From Myxococcaceae bacterium (GTDB taxonomy: Bacteria > Myxococcota > Myxococcia > Myxococcales > Myxococcaceae): a stretch of 64,000 nt of DNA. The DNA is taken from the NCBI GenBank assembly GCA_016793095.1, contig JAEUJQ010000005.1, positions 124,001 through 188,000 of the forward strand, given 5' to 3'. Below are positions 38,830 through 46,974 of this stretch, one piece after another. How positions within the stretch are numbered: the first letter of the stretch is position 1; each line of letters starts with the position of its first letter. A model generated the notes under the pieces. It did not search any database. It worked only from the letters and a program-made list of their open reading frames with translations, and was not told the DNA's origin. Position numbers and translations under genes: made by a program.

Positions 38830-40512
38830 TCAGCGCTTGCCGAACAGCCGCTTGATCGACACGCGGCGGAAGTTGCCCATCACCTGGCGCACCACCGCCG
38901 TGGAGAAGAGGAAGATCGCGCCCGCGATGCCCAGCACGCCCATCACGGGAATGCCGGCGATCTCCCACTGCTTGGGCCCGAACGAGATGAACGCGCCGAT
39001 GATGAAGCCGCACGCGCACAGCCCCGAGAACGTCACCACCGCCAGCGCCCGCAGGTTGCTGTTGAGCGACTCGACCTGCTCGTCCTTGAGCGTGATGGTG
39101 AACTTGCCCGCCTCGAGGTCGAGCATGATCTGCTGCAGCTGCAGCGGCAGATCGCTCGCCGCGTGTTGCAGCCGCAGCAGCGCCTTCATCGCGTTGCCCT
39201 GCAGCTGCGACGGATCGTACCGCTCGGCCAGCATCTTCCGGGCGTACGGCATGAAGATCTCGCCGATCGGCATCTCGGGGTAGAGCGAGCGCAGGATCCC
39301 CTCGATGGCCACCGACGCCCGGGCGAGGATCGCGTACTCGCGCGGCACCTGCACCCGGTACTTCACCGCGAGGTTCAGCAGGTCGCGCACCAACGCCTTC
39401 GCGTTGACCTCCTGGATCGAGGTCGGCAGGTAGGTGTTCAGGATCGCGTCGATGTCCTGCTTGAAGGTGTGCAGCTTCGCCCGGCTCCCGGGGGCGCCCA
39501 GCCGGTAGAGCTGGCTCGCCACCGACTCCGAGTCCTTCAGCGCCACCGCGAGGATGAGCTGAATGAGCTGCTCCTGCATCTGGTGGGTGACGCGCCCGAC
39601 CAGCCCGAAGTCGATCAGCGCCAGCACCGGCCCGTCCTGCACCAGCAGGTTCCCCGGGTGCGGGTCGCCGTGGAACAGCCCGTCTTCGAAGAGCTGCTTG
39701 AACGCCTCCTCGAGGATGATGCCCGCGAGCTTCTTCTTCCCCGCCTCGTCGAGCTGCGCGCTCGACAGCTTCGGCCCCGAGAGGAACTCGAGCGTCAACA
39801 CCGTGCGGCCCGACAGCTCGTCGTACACCTTCGGGATCCGCACCGACGGGTGCCCCTCGTGGGCCCGCAGGAAGGCCCGCACGTTCGAGGCTTCGTTCAG
39901 GAAGTCGAGCTCCTCGCGCACCGCCTTGTCGAACTCTTCGATGATGCTGGTCGGCGAGGTGACGCTCACCTCTTCGATGACCGCCTCGAGCGCGCGGGCG
40001 ATGCCGTGCAACACCGAGAGATCGGCCCGCATGCCCTCGGTGATGCCCGGGCGCTGCACCTTCACCACCACCTCGACGCCGTCCTTCGTCTTCGCCCTGT
40101 GCACCTGCGCCATCGACGCGGCGGCGAGCGGGGTGGGCTCGAACTCCGAGAAGAGCTCCTCGAGCGGCTTGCCGAACGCCTCGAGCACCTGCTTGCGCAC
40201 GTCGTCCATGCCGAACGGCGGCACCTGGTCCTGCAGCGTCGAGAGCTCCTCGATGAAGTCCGCCGGCAGCAGATCGCCGCGTGTGGACAGCACCTGCCCG
40301 AGCTTCACGAACGTGGGCCCGAGCTCGGCCAGCATCATGCGGAAGCGCCTGGCGATGGTGAGCTTCGCGGTCTGAGCATCGCCCTCGAGCTTCGCGTCGG
40401 GCAGCACCTTCTTGAGCCCCGAGCGCTCGAGGAAGTCGGCGAAGCCGTACTTGCCCGCGATGATCGCGATCTGCCGCAGGCGGTTCAGATCCTGGAAGGC
40501 GGTGCGGATCAC
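38830..40512 (-). CDS. ABC1/AarF (UbiB-like) atypical kinase, membrane-anchored
   Basis: A 560-residue protein from GTG 40512. ABC1-kinase signatures are FVKLGQVLSTRGDLLP (KxGQ motif, about 68-83), AAASMAQVHRA (Ala-rich loop), VVVKVQRPG, FHGDPHPGN near 280 and LIDFGLVG near 300. Two transmembrane helices lie at the C-terminus (about 495-540). UbiB-type proteins are ATPases that help lipid/quinone biosynthesis or lipid movement. It starts 31 bases after the JmjC oxygenase gene and may be its operon partner. Confidence 0.9.
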   Translation of the reverse strand: MIRTAFQDLNRLRQIAIIAGKYGFADFLERSGLKKVLPDAKLEGDAQTAKLTIARRFRMMLAELGPTFVKLGQVLSTRGDLLPADFIEELSTLQDQVPPFGMDDVRKQVLEAFGKPLEELFSEFEPTPLAAASMAQVHRAKTKDGVEVVVKVQRPGITEGMRADLSVLHGIARALEAVIEEVSVTSPTSIIEEFDKAVREELDFLNEASNVRAFLRAHEGHPSVRIPKVYDELSGRTVLTLEFLSGPKLSSAQLDEAGKKKLAGIILEEAFKQLFEDGLFHGDPHPGNLLVQDGPVLALIDFGLVGRVTHQMQEQLIQLILAVALKDSESVASQLYRLGAPGSRAKLHTFKQDIDAILNTYLPTSIQEVNAKALVRDLLNLAVKYRVQVPREYAILARASVAIEGILRSLYPEMPIGEIFMPYARKMLAERYDPSQLQGNAMKALLRLQHAASDLPLQLQQIMLDLEAGKFTITLKDEQVESLNSNLRALAVVTFSGLCACGFIIGAFISFGPKQWEIAGIPVMGVLGIAGAIFLFSTAVVRQVMGNFRRVSIKRLFGKR

Positions 40513-40543
40513 CCTCGCACCGTCGCACGAGCGGCCCCGTCGA

Positions 40544-41557
40544 TCAAAAGATGCGCGCCCCCGGAACGGGGAAGGAGGCCTCGTCGGTGTCGAGCAGCGC
40601 CGAGAAGTTCGTCATCGAGACCGACACGCTGGGCGAGAGCGAGCGCACGTGGTGCCACCAGCCGGCGGGGATGAAGAGCGCCTGGCCCGGGCCCAGCGTC
40701 ACCTCGAGCTTCTGCACGTGGGCGAGGTAGGGGTAGCGCTTGACGTCGAAGCGCTCGGCGTCGAGGTCGGAGTAGTAGCTCAGGCAGTCGCGCAGCAGCT
40801 CGGCGTTCGCTGGATCGACGAGGAGGAAGCGCTTGCGCCCGCGCACCTGGCAGAAGAGGTTGTTGGCGGTGTCCTGGTGGAGCGGCGTCACGGTGCCGCC
40901 CGGCCCCACCCACAGCGAGACGAAGCCGTCGAGGCGCCGCCGGTCGAGGATCCCGCCGAAGAAGCCGACGTCGCGCGCCAGCGGCTTCAGCCCCGCCGAC
41001 GCCAGCCCGTTGTTGCGCGCCACCATGTACCGCGCGTTCGAGTGCTTCACCCGTTGGATCCACCCGATGAACTCGCGCAGCGTCGTCGGCTCGCTCAGGT
41101 CGGAGACGTTGAGATCGTACCGCTCGGCTGTCTCGCGGTGCTCCATCACCAGAACTCCGGCGTCGCCGACCGTGTCCCGCAGGAACCGCCACGTCCACTT
41201 CGTCAGCGCCTTCCAGTCACCCATCATCGCGGTGAGCACCACGGGCCGATTGGGCGCGACGGCGTGCTCGATGAAACCCCGGGGTGACAGGCGCGCGAAC
41301 CGCGGCACGCGCTGCAGCCGTGCGTCGAGCAGGCCGCTCAGCACCCGCACCCGCCCCAGCCACTCGAGCCGCGCGATGCGCGTCACCAGTTCCCCGATCT
41401 CCTCTGAAAGATCAGAGGTTTCGAGGCGTTGCAGGAACTCGTCGATCTCGGACGACGGCCCCCGGAAGGGCGCCTGGCGGTAAATCTCCTCGACCGGCAC
41501 CTCGCGGTACCAGGCCTCCGTCAACCAGGTGCGGACCTCTCGCGGCAGCTTCGCCAT
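40544..41557 (-). CDS. JmjC/cupin-8 Fe(II)-2-oxoglutarate oxygenase-like protein
   Basis: A 337-residue protein from ATG 41557, with GGGGGAG upstream. The facial triad is complete: His227 and Asp229 (TPLHQDTANN) and His302 (AGWWHHVRS). Typical JmjC context is seen: FARLSPRGFIEHAVAPNRPVV, RYMVARNN, SLWVGPGGTVTPLHQD, GRKRFLLVDP, LGPGQALFIPAGWWH. Such enzymes hydroxylate side chains of proteins or peptides. It is divergent from the repetitive peptide gene, sharing a 97-base promoter region, so that peptide is a plausible substrate (inference). The UbiB-like gene follows on the same strand. Confidence 0.88.
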   Translation of the reverse strand: MAKLPREVRTWLTEAWYREVPVEEIYRQAPFRGPSSEIDEFLQRLETSDLSEEIGELVTRIARLEWLGRVRVLSGLLDARLQRVPRFARLSPRGFIEHAVAPNRPVVLTAMMGDWKALTKWTWRFLRDTVGDAGVLVMEHRETAERYDLNVSDLSEPTTLREFIGWIQRVKHSNARYMVARNNGLASAGLKPLARDVGFFGGILDRRRLDGFVSLWVGPGGTVTPLHQDTANNLFCQVRGRKRFLLVDPANAELLRDCLSYYSDLDAERFDVKRYPYLAHVQKLEVTLGPGQALFIPAGWWHHVRSLSPSVSVSMTNFSALLDTDEASFPVPGARIF

Positions 41558-41654
41558 CGGCTCCCCCGGAAAAGTGAAGCGCCCGCTTGCGCAGCAGGGC
41601 AGGGTGCGGTGTATCTCCCCCGTCGGGAGATGTCTTTCACACGGGGAACACCAC

Positions 41655-41990
41655 ATGCCACGCATCAACCAGCCGCTCCGCTCTGCTCGCCCGCTCACCA
41701 GCGCCAAGCCGCCGCTGAAGTCGTCGAAGCCGCAGCCGAAGCCCACGCCGCCTGAGCCGCTCAAGTCCGCGAACCCGGGCTGGCTGAAGTCGGTGAAGCC
41801 CGGCCGCACGGCGCCGCTGAAGAGCATCCCCCCGCAGCCGCCCCCGCCGAAGACGGCCCCGCTCAAGTCGGCGAAGCCGCCCTCGCGCACGGCGCCGCTG
41901 AAGTCGATTCCTCCGCAGCCGCCTCCGCCGAAGACGGCGCCGCTGAAGTCGGTTCGCCCGCCGCCGATGCGGACGGCGCCGCTCGAGTAA
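41655..41990 (+). CDS. Small Pro/Lys/Ser-rich repetitive peptide, candidate RiPP precursor
   Basis: A 111-residue product starting MPRINQPLRSARPLTS, with GGGGA eight bases upstream of ATG 41655. The motif (P/W)L(K/R/T)S occurs nine times, usually followed by Ala, Val or Ile and then prolines. Near the C-terminus a 27-28-residue unit (RTAPLKSIPPQPPPP, KTAPLKS) is duplicated, followed by a third truncated copy. It has 11 Ser, 7 Thr and no Cys. There is no signal peptide or transmembrane segment. It is followed after 12 bases by an APH-like kinase gene, and a HopA1 gene lies further downstream. Precursor status is inferred from context and repeats. Confidence 0.6.
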   Translation: MPRINQPLRSARPLTSAKPPLKSSKPQPKPTPPEPLKSANPGWLKSVKPGRTAPLKSIPPQPPPPKTAPLKSAKPPSRTAPLKSIPPQPPPPKTAPLKSVRPPPMRTAPLE

Positions 41991-42002
41991 GCCGCGCAGT
42001 CG

Positions 42003-42992
42003 ATGTCCTTCGCCCTGCCTGCCGGAGTCGCACGCTGGCTCCAGGCAGGCGGCTTCACGCCCGACGCGGGCGCCACGCTTGGCATCGCGTCGAGCCGTAA
42101 CCTCACCCTGGTCGCCAGGCGCCGCCGCGCCCGCGCGCTGGTGAAGGTCGCCGCCACCCCGGATGATCCCTGGAGCGCCCGCGAGGCCGCGCTGCTCTCT
42201 GCGCTGGGCGGCGGGGGGCCCGGCTTCGTCACCCCGACGGTCCTCGTGCGCGCTCCCGGCCGGCTGGTGGTGTCGTGGCTGGCTGGCGAGACGACGTACG
42301 TGCGCAGGCGACGGAGGAGGTCTCTCGGCGCCGCCGATGACGCCCTCGTGGGCCGCGCGCTCGCGCACCTGCACGCTCGTGGAGCGGTGACGACGACCGC
42401 GGCGACGGGCGAGCTGATCGAGCGCCTGCTGTGGACGACGCCCGCGGACTACGCGGCCATGAGCCCCGCGACGCTGGCGCTGTGGAGCCTCGTGCAGCAC
42501 CGGCGCACCGCCGAGCGCACGCTGTCGAGGCTGCTCGCGGTCGAGCGCCGCTCGCCAGCGGTGCTGTGTCACGGCGATCTGCGCCAGGCGAACGTCTTCG
42601 TCGCGCGGGGCCGGGTGGGCTTCGTCGATCTCGAGCTCTCGGGCCTGGGCGATCCCGCGCGCGATCTGGGCATGTGGATCGCGGAGGATCTCGGCGGCTA
42701 CCTGGTGCCTCGCGATCGCGCTGAGATCCTGACGCTGGGCGAGCTGCGGCGGCGCCTGCGGGCCTTCGTCGGCGCCTGGGAGCGGCAGGCGCAGGTGCTG
42801 GGGCTGCCAGGCGTGCCGGCGATCCGGCGGCGGGCGACCGCGTGGGCGGGCGAGGCGCTCCTGCGGCGCGCGTACACGGTGACGGTGCACGAGGGCGTGT
42901 TCGGCGTTCGCGAGGCGCACGTCGCCCGCTCGGCGCTGGGCCTGCTCACGGAGCCAGGGCGCTGGGCCCGGCACTTCCTGGGGGCTGCGTGA
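42003..42992 (+). CDS. Aminoglycoside-phosphotransferase-like kinase (possible LxmK/TvaC-type RiPP kinase)
   Basis: A 329-residue APH/choline-kinase-fold protein. The catalytic loop is LCHGDLRQANVFV (His190, Asp192, Asn197) and the metal-binding motif is FVDLELSG (Asp209). LVKVA near 48 provides the ATP lysine. In thioamitide (TvaC) and class V lanthipeptide (LxmK) loci, such kinases phosphorylate Ser/Thr of a precursor before elimination by a HopA1-like partner. It lies between a repetitive Ser/Thr-containing peptide gene and a HopA1 gene, which supports that role here. It could otherwise be a small-molecule kinase. Confidence 0.82.
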   Translation: MSFALPAGVARWLQAGGFTPDAGATLGIASSRNLTLVARRRRARALVKVAATPDDPWSAREAALLSALGGGGPGFVTPTVLVRAPGRLVVSWLAGETTYVRRRRRRSLGAADDALVGRALAHLHARGAVTTTAATGELIERLLWTTPADYAAMSPATLALWSLVQHRRTAERTLSRLLAVERRSPAVLCHGDLRQANVFVARGRVGFVDLELSGLGDPARDLGMWIAEDLGGYLVPRDRAEILTLGELRRRLRAFVGAWERQAQVLGLPGVPAIRRRATAWAGEALLRRAYTVTVHEGVFGVREAHVARSALGLLTEPGRWARHFLGAA

Positions 42993-43473
42993 CGATGCTC
43001 ACTTCGCGGCTCCTCGCTGGCGGGACGCGCACGCTTTCGGAGGCCCATGACAGTGGCGCCCGCTCCGATGCGGCTCGAGACCAACGACCGCGTCTTGCCC
43101 TCGCCACGCTCACGCCTCGGAGTCCGCGTGACGATGGCACTGGCTCCGAGGCCACTCGAGGCGATCGGCCGCTCCCCCTGGCGGGGCGCGCACGCTTCGG
43201 AGGCCGCGTGACGATGCCACGCCCACTCGAGGCCATCGGCCGCTCCTCGCTGGCAGGGCGACGTCGGAGGCCGCGTGACGATGGCGCCCGCTCCGAGGCG
43301 ACTCGAGGACACCAGCCGCTCCTCGGTGGCGCCACCGCCGTCTGGCCGTCGCGCTGCGCACGCCTCGGAGGCCGCGTGACGATGCTGCCCGCGCTCGCCC
43401 CGTGGCCACTCGAGGCCATCGGCCGCTCGCCGGTCGCGTCTTCCCGTCGCGACGCGCACGCTTCTGAGGCCCG
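42989..43473 (+). repeat. Tandem repeat block B with start-codon modules
   Basis: Six units begin with GTGACGATG or a near copy at 42989, 43047, 43128, 43208, 43275 and 43376 (58, 81, 80, 67, 101 and 98 bases). They share CCACTCGAGGCCATCGGCCG, CTCCTCGCTGGC and CGCACGCTTCGGAGGCCGC. Each ends in GGAGG-like sequence just before the next GTGACGATG, so each carries a Shine-Dalgarno plus start codon. The next in-register copy at 43474 is the start of the HopA1 gene itself (CCCGCGCTC, CTCGCGGCGATCGCCCGCCG). A 160-codon frame (42995-43477) stays open through the block, but the unit lengths shift the frame between copies, so I do not call it as a gene. This fills the space between kinase and HopA1 gene. 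Confidence 0.75.
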
Positions 43474-43479
43474 GTGACG

Positions 43480-44445
43480 ATGGCGCCCGCGCTCCCCGGC
43501 CAGCTCGCGGCGATCGCCCGCCGCCTGCAGCCTTCACGACGTGGCGTCACGCTGCCCGACGGCCGGCGCGTGAAGCACGACGAGGCCGCGCGCGCCCTCG
43601 AGGACTGGCTCTACGAGCGCTTCTTCATCGCGTGGACGACCCCGGCGGGCCGCTTCGCCGACTCGGTGGGCGGCGCTCCGCACTTCACCGCCGCGCTCCT
43701 CGAGGCCACGGGCGACGCGAGCTGGTTCGCCCCCGGCTTCCGCGTGCTGTCCCGTTCGGCCGCCGGCGTCTTCGTGGTGGACGAGGTGATCCGCCTCTTC
43801 GTCGCCGGGCGCGACGCTCTGCGGCCAGCCGGTGCGGGGCGGGGCGCCACGGTGCGCGTCCGCATGCCCTGCGCGCGGGAGGCCGCCATGCCCGGCTTCT
43901 TCTGCTTCAACGCGCGGGCAGGCCGCCTCGACGACGAGCAGCCGCACCTCAAGCTGTACCTCAACGTCACCCCGGCCTTCGCGCCGGCGCTGCTGCGGTG
44001 GCTCTTCTCCGATCGATCGCTGTCTCGCGCGCGCTTCGACGGGAAGGTGGTGAACGATCCCGACGCGTTCGGTCGGCGTGACACCGCGCTGCTCTACGTC
44101 GATCCGCCCGCGGTCGAGGCGGTGGTCCGCTCACTCGCCCGCCTGCGACGCCAGCACCGCCGTGGCTTCCGCGCTGGAGTCCCACCCTTCGTGCTGCCGC
44201 TGGCGCCGGGGCTGGGCATCGCCGAGTCGCCCCCGGGCAACGACGAGAGCTTCGGGGCCCAGCGCTGTCGCCTCACCGCCGCCGGTCTGCTCGAGCACCT
44301 GCGCGCGCCCCGCCTCAGCGCCTTCGACGCCGTCGCCCGCCAGTTCGCGACCCGGGGCCTCGACGCCCAGCGGCCCTGGCTGGGGACGCTGCCCGCGTCG
44401 TGGGTGCCGAGGGTGCTCCGAGCGCACCAGCTTCGAGCTCGGTGA
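43480..44445 (+). CDS. HopA1-family protein (possible RiPP phospho-Ser/Thr lyase, LxmY/TvaD type)
   Basis: A 321-residue protein from ATG 43480 (GTG 43474 is possible). It matches the HopA1 family along its length: WLYERFFIAW, WFAPGFRVLSR, VRMPCAREAAMPGFFCF, HLKLYLNVTP, FDGKVVNDPDAFGRRDTALLYV, PFVLPLAPGLGIAE, ESFGAQRCRLTAAGLLEHL and RGLDAQRPWLG. HopA1 is a Pseudomonas type III effector; relatives work with an APH-like kinase in thioamitide and class V lanthipeptide loci to eliminate phosphate from Ser/Thr and give dehydroamino acids. The kinase gene upstream fits that pairing. Its end overlaps the convergent JmjC gene by 131 bases. Confidence 0.85.
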   Translation: MAPALPGQLAAIARRLQPSRRGVTLPDGRRVKHDEAARALEDWLYERFFIAWTTPAGRFADSVGGAPHFTAALLEATGDASWFAPGFRVLSRSAAGVFVVDEVIRLFVAGRDALRPAGAGRGATVRVRMPCAREAAMPGFFCFNARAGRLDDEQPHLKLYLNVTPAFAPALLRWLFSDRSLSRARFDGKVVNDPDAFGRRDTALLYVDPPAVEAVVRSLARLRRQHRRGFRAGVPPFVLPLAPGLGIAESPPGNDESFGAQRCRLTAAGLLEHLRAPRLSAFDAVARQFATRGLDAQRPWLGTLPASWVPRVLRAHQLRAR

Positions 44446-45262
44446 TCAGCGCCCGCAGCCGCTCCGGCAGCGCGCTCCCGTCGAGCGCCGGCGCCCTCCA
44501 CGGGGCCCGATCGTGGAAGTGCGTCGCCAGCAGGCCCTGCAGGTGATCGCCCCACGTCGGCAGCGGCAGCATGAGATCGAGGTGCCACGACTCCTCGAGC
44601 GTCTCGGTGGCGTGCCAGGCCCCGCGCGGCACGTACATGATCGATCCGGGCTCGAGCGTCACCGTCACGGCGTCGTCAGGCATCGTCGTCGCCAGCGGCG
44701 CGCCTGGTCGCTCGAGCTGCACGTCCAGCGACGCGGGCACCGGATCACCCGCGATGTAGTTCTCGGCGGCGTGCTTCACGTCGCGGTTGTGCGCCACCGT
44801 CCACCGCTTGCGACCCTTGAGCTGCACGACGAACGACTCCTGCGCGTCGAAGTGCATGCGCGCGCCCGGGCCGGGCTTCGAGAGGAAGACGCTCGTGCGG
44901 ATCAGCCCCGGCGTCAGGCGGAGATCGCGCTCGAGCGCGGCGGTCCACGCCTTCGCGCGCGCCGAATGCAGCTCGGGTTCGACCCCGTACACCGTGAAGC
45001 CCACGAAGAAGAACGCCGCCGCCGCCTCGGCCGACACCGCCACGTTGCCGAACCCGTTGGGGAAGCGCGACGACTGCACCAGCCACTCACGGGCGGGCAG
45101 GGCCGTCAGCGCGTCGATGGAGGCGAACTCGGGGGCGTCGAGGAGGCCCCGCAGCCGCCGTGGATCGCCGTGCTGCACCAGCAGCGTGTCGGGCCAGTGG
45201 CGCTCGAAGAAGCGGGTGACGGGAAAGGCTCCGAGGAGCGCGGCGAGGCCGGGTCGGCTCAT
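44315..45262 (-). CDS. Second JmjC-domain Fe(II)-2-oxoglutarate oxygenase-like protein
   Basis: A 315-residue protein from ATG 45262. It carries the triad His137, Asp139 (ARMHFDAQESF) and His217 (PRGAWHATE), with the JmjC context FLSKPGPGARMHFDA, LKGRKRWTVAHN and LEPGSIMYVPRGAWH. The layout resembles RoxA/cupin-4 type ribosomal oxygenases more than the first JmjC protein. The last 40 residues are Ala/Arg-rich, ending in a run of arginines, and lie opposite the HopA1 3' end, so the true C-terminus may be shorter. Its start overlaps the stop of the AKR-like gene by four bases. Confidence 0.83.
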   Translation of the reverse strand: MSRPGLAALLGAFPVTRFFERHWPDTLLVQHGDPRRLRGLLDAPEFASIDALTALPAREWLVQSSRFPNGFGNVAVSAEAAAAFFFVGFTVYGVEPELHSARAKAWTAALERDLRLTPGLIRTSVFLSKPGPGARMHFDAQESFVVQLKGRKRWTVAHNRDVKHAAENYIAGDPVPASLDVQLERPGAPLATTMPDDAVTVTLEPGSIMYVPRGAWHATETLEESWHLDLMLPLPTWGDHLQGLLATHFHDRAPWRAPALDGSALPERLRALITELEAGALGAPSAPTTRAASPARAAGRRGPGSRTGGRRRRRR

Positions 45263-46086
45263 GGCGTCGAGAGGTGCGCGTGGGAGAGCTGCTCGAGCCA
45301 GCCCTGCGACTGGGGATCGAGCGGGCCCTCGGCGAGGGCGTCGGCGAGGGCGCGGACCTCGCTGGGCGTCGAGACCGAGACGAGCGCGCCGTCGAGCGCG
45401 GGCTGCGAGAAGGCGTAGCGGTAGTGATCGGTGATCGACGGGTGCCACGCGTCCTTCGCGAGGCCGAGCTGCGCGAGCCGGCTCGGGTCCACCCAGCCGT
45501 CGGTGCTCTTGAAGTTGAAGAGCCGCGGGCGGCGCTTCGGCAGGCCGGGGAAGAGATCGTGCCGGGCGCCGGGGTGCCCCGAGTTGAAGCGCACGAACGC
45601 GAGATCGACGAGCCCGTTCACGATCGCCGAGCGCGCGATGCGGCGGTCATGGAAGCTGGCGCCGATCGCCCGGCAGCCGGCGAAGCCGCGGGTGCGGTGA
45701 TCCTCGAAGACGGGCAGGCGCGGGCTGAAGTCGTTCGCGTACACCCCGCCCATGGTGAGCACCTCGAGGCGTTCGAGGCCTGGCAGATCGTCCACCAGCT
45801 CCTCGAAGGGCATCTCGCAGAAGTCGGGCTGGGTGACGTACGCCGTCGCGCACACCACGACGCGGTCGCGCACGCCCTTGCGGCGGAAGAGCTGCCGCAG
45901 GCCTTCGCGGAGCGGCGCGTACAAGGGCCAGTGCATGTCGGCGGTGACGAAGAAGAAGTTGATGCCCGCCTCGAAGGCCGCCGCCACCGTGCGCGGGTCG
46001 CTCACCATGCCGAGGCAGACCGGGCTCACCTTGAGGCCCACCCCGAGCTCGAGGCGATCGGTGAGGCGTGGCAGGCGCGCTGGCAT
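45259..46086 (-). CDS. Aldo/keto reductase-like protein with degenerate active site
   Basis: A 275-residue protein with an AKR-type TIM-barrel pattern (LELGVGLKVSPVCLGMV; AAAFEAGINFFFVTADMHW; YAPLREGLRQLF; DRVVVCATAYV; VRALADALAEG). The AKR tetrad is not clean: Asp and Tyr are shifted in ADMHWPLY, and the Lys position after the VVVCAT strand is absent, so reductase activity is uncertain. It is the first gene of a coupled pair with the second JmjC gene. In a RiPP context it might reduce dehydroamino acids, but that is speculation. The 285 bases upstream (46087-46371) show nothing recognisable. Confidence 0.7.
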   Translation of the reverse strand: MPARLPRLTDRLELGVGLKVSPVCLGMVSDPRTVAAAFEAGINFFFVTADMHWPLYAPLREGLRQLFRRKGVRDRVVVCATAYVTQPDFCEMPFEELVDDLPGLERLEVLTMGGVYANDFSPRLPVFEDHRTRGFAGCRAIGASFHDRRIARSAIVNGLVDLAFVRFNSGHPGARHDLFPGLPKRRPRLFNFKSTDGWVDPSRLAQLGLAKDAWHPSITDHYRYAFSQPALDGALVSVSTPSEVRALADALAEGPLDPQSQGWLEQLSHAHLSTP

Positions 46087-46371
46087 GACGGAGAGGACGC
46101 TACTGCACCGCCCGGCGACGGGAAGCGATCTCGCCTGCCGAACGGCCCTGACCCCGCTCGCTGCCTCCCCGCTGTCGCTCGCTCGGCAACCAGACCCAGA
46201 GCCCGTCGCGCCGTGACAGGCGCAGCGGTACGGTCCGCATCGGCGAGCGGCTGCGGGCCGTTATCGCGAGACGCCGCACGCCGACAGCCCTGCACACCAG
46301 AGGAGAAAAGGACGCATGCAGAGCCTCCTGGAATGGGGGCCTGCCGTTTCTTGCGGGGCGCTGGAAACAGC

Positions 46372-46971
46372 TCACCGGAGCCGAGCGCCAGAGTAGGCGC
46401 GCATCACCTTCGCCACGTAGTGCTCGGTCTCGCCGTTCTGCGGCACCGACCCCCGCACCGCGCCCGGGCCAGCGTTGTACGCGGCCACCGCGAGCCGCAC
46501 GTCGTCGAAGCGATCGAGCTGCTGCTTGAGGTACCGCGCTCCCGCGTCGACGGCCTGCTTCGGATCGAAGGGATCCTGGACGCCCAACAGCGCCGCGGTG
46601 CCGGGCATCAGCTGGGCCGGCCCCATCGCCCCCGCGAACGAGATGCGGTGCGGCCGCGCCCCCGACTCGGTCTGCACGATCGCCCACATGAGGCCGCGGG
46701 GGAGCCCGTGGCGCCGCTCCGCCTGCGCCGTCAGCGTCTCGAGATCGCCGTGCCCGGACAGCGCGCAGAACGGCCGGTGCTTCGCGTAGGTGCGCAGCGC
46801 CTCCACCTTCTCCTGGAGGAAGAAAGGGGACAGCGGGAACACCACCGAGCTACCGAAGAACGCCACCGCGCCGTTGATCGAGAGCAGCGGCGCGCACGCC
46901 AGCACCGCCAGCTTCTGGCCGAAGGAGAGCTTCCAGAAGAGCCTGAAGGGCAGGGCGATCAACCAGCGCAC
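46372..46971 (-). CDS. Membrane-bound lytic transglycosylase (SLT domain)
   Basis: A 199-residue protein with GTG start. A membrane segment near residues 20-50 (LAVLACAPLLSINGAVAFFG) is followed by an SLT domain at about 85-190. The catalytic Glu is in VQTESGARPH, with AGAMGPAQLMPGTA and YLKQQLDRFDDVRLAVAAYNAGPGAV typical of MltE/Slt-type lysozyme-like folds. It cleaves peptidoglycan to 1,6-anhydro products, for wall remodelling or insertion of envelope machines. It stands alone. Confidence 0.9.
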   Translation of the reverse strand: MRWLIALPFRLFWKLSFGQKLAVLACAPLLSINGAVAFFGSSVVFPLSPFFLQEKVEALRTYAKHRPFCALSGHGDLETLTAQAERRHGLPRGLMWAIVQTESGARPHRISFAGAMGPAQLMPGTAALLGVQDPFDPKQAVDAGARYLKQQLDRFDDVRLAVAAYNAGPGAVRGSVPQNGETEHYVAKVMRAYSGARLR

Positions 46972-46974
46972 GGT

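Noticed and set aside
42989..43473. Repeat block B considered as a CRISPR array
   Set aside because: Units are diverged along their whole length, with no constant repeat and unique spacer pattern and no cas genes nearby.
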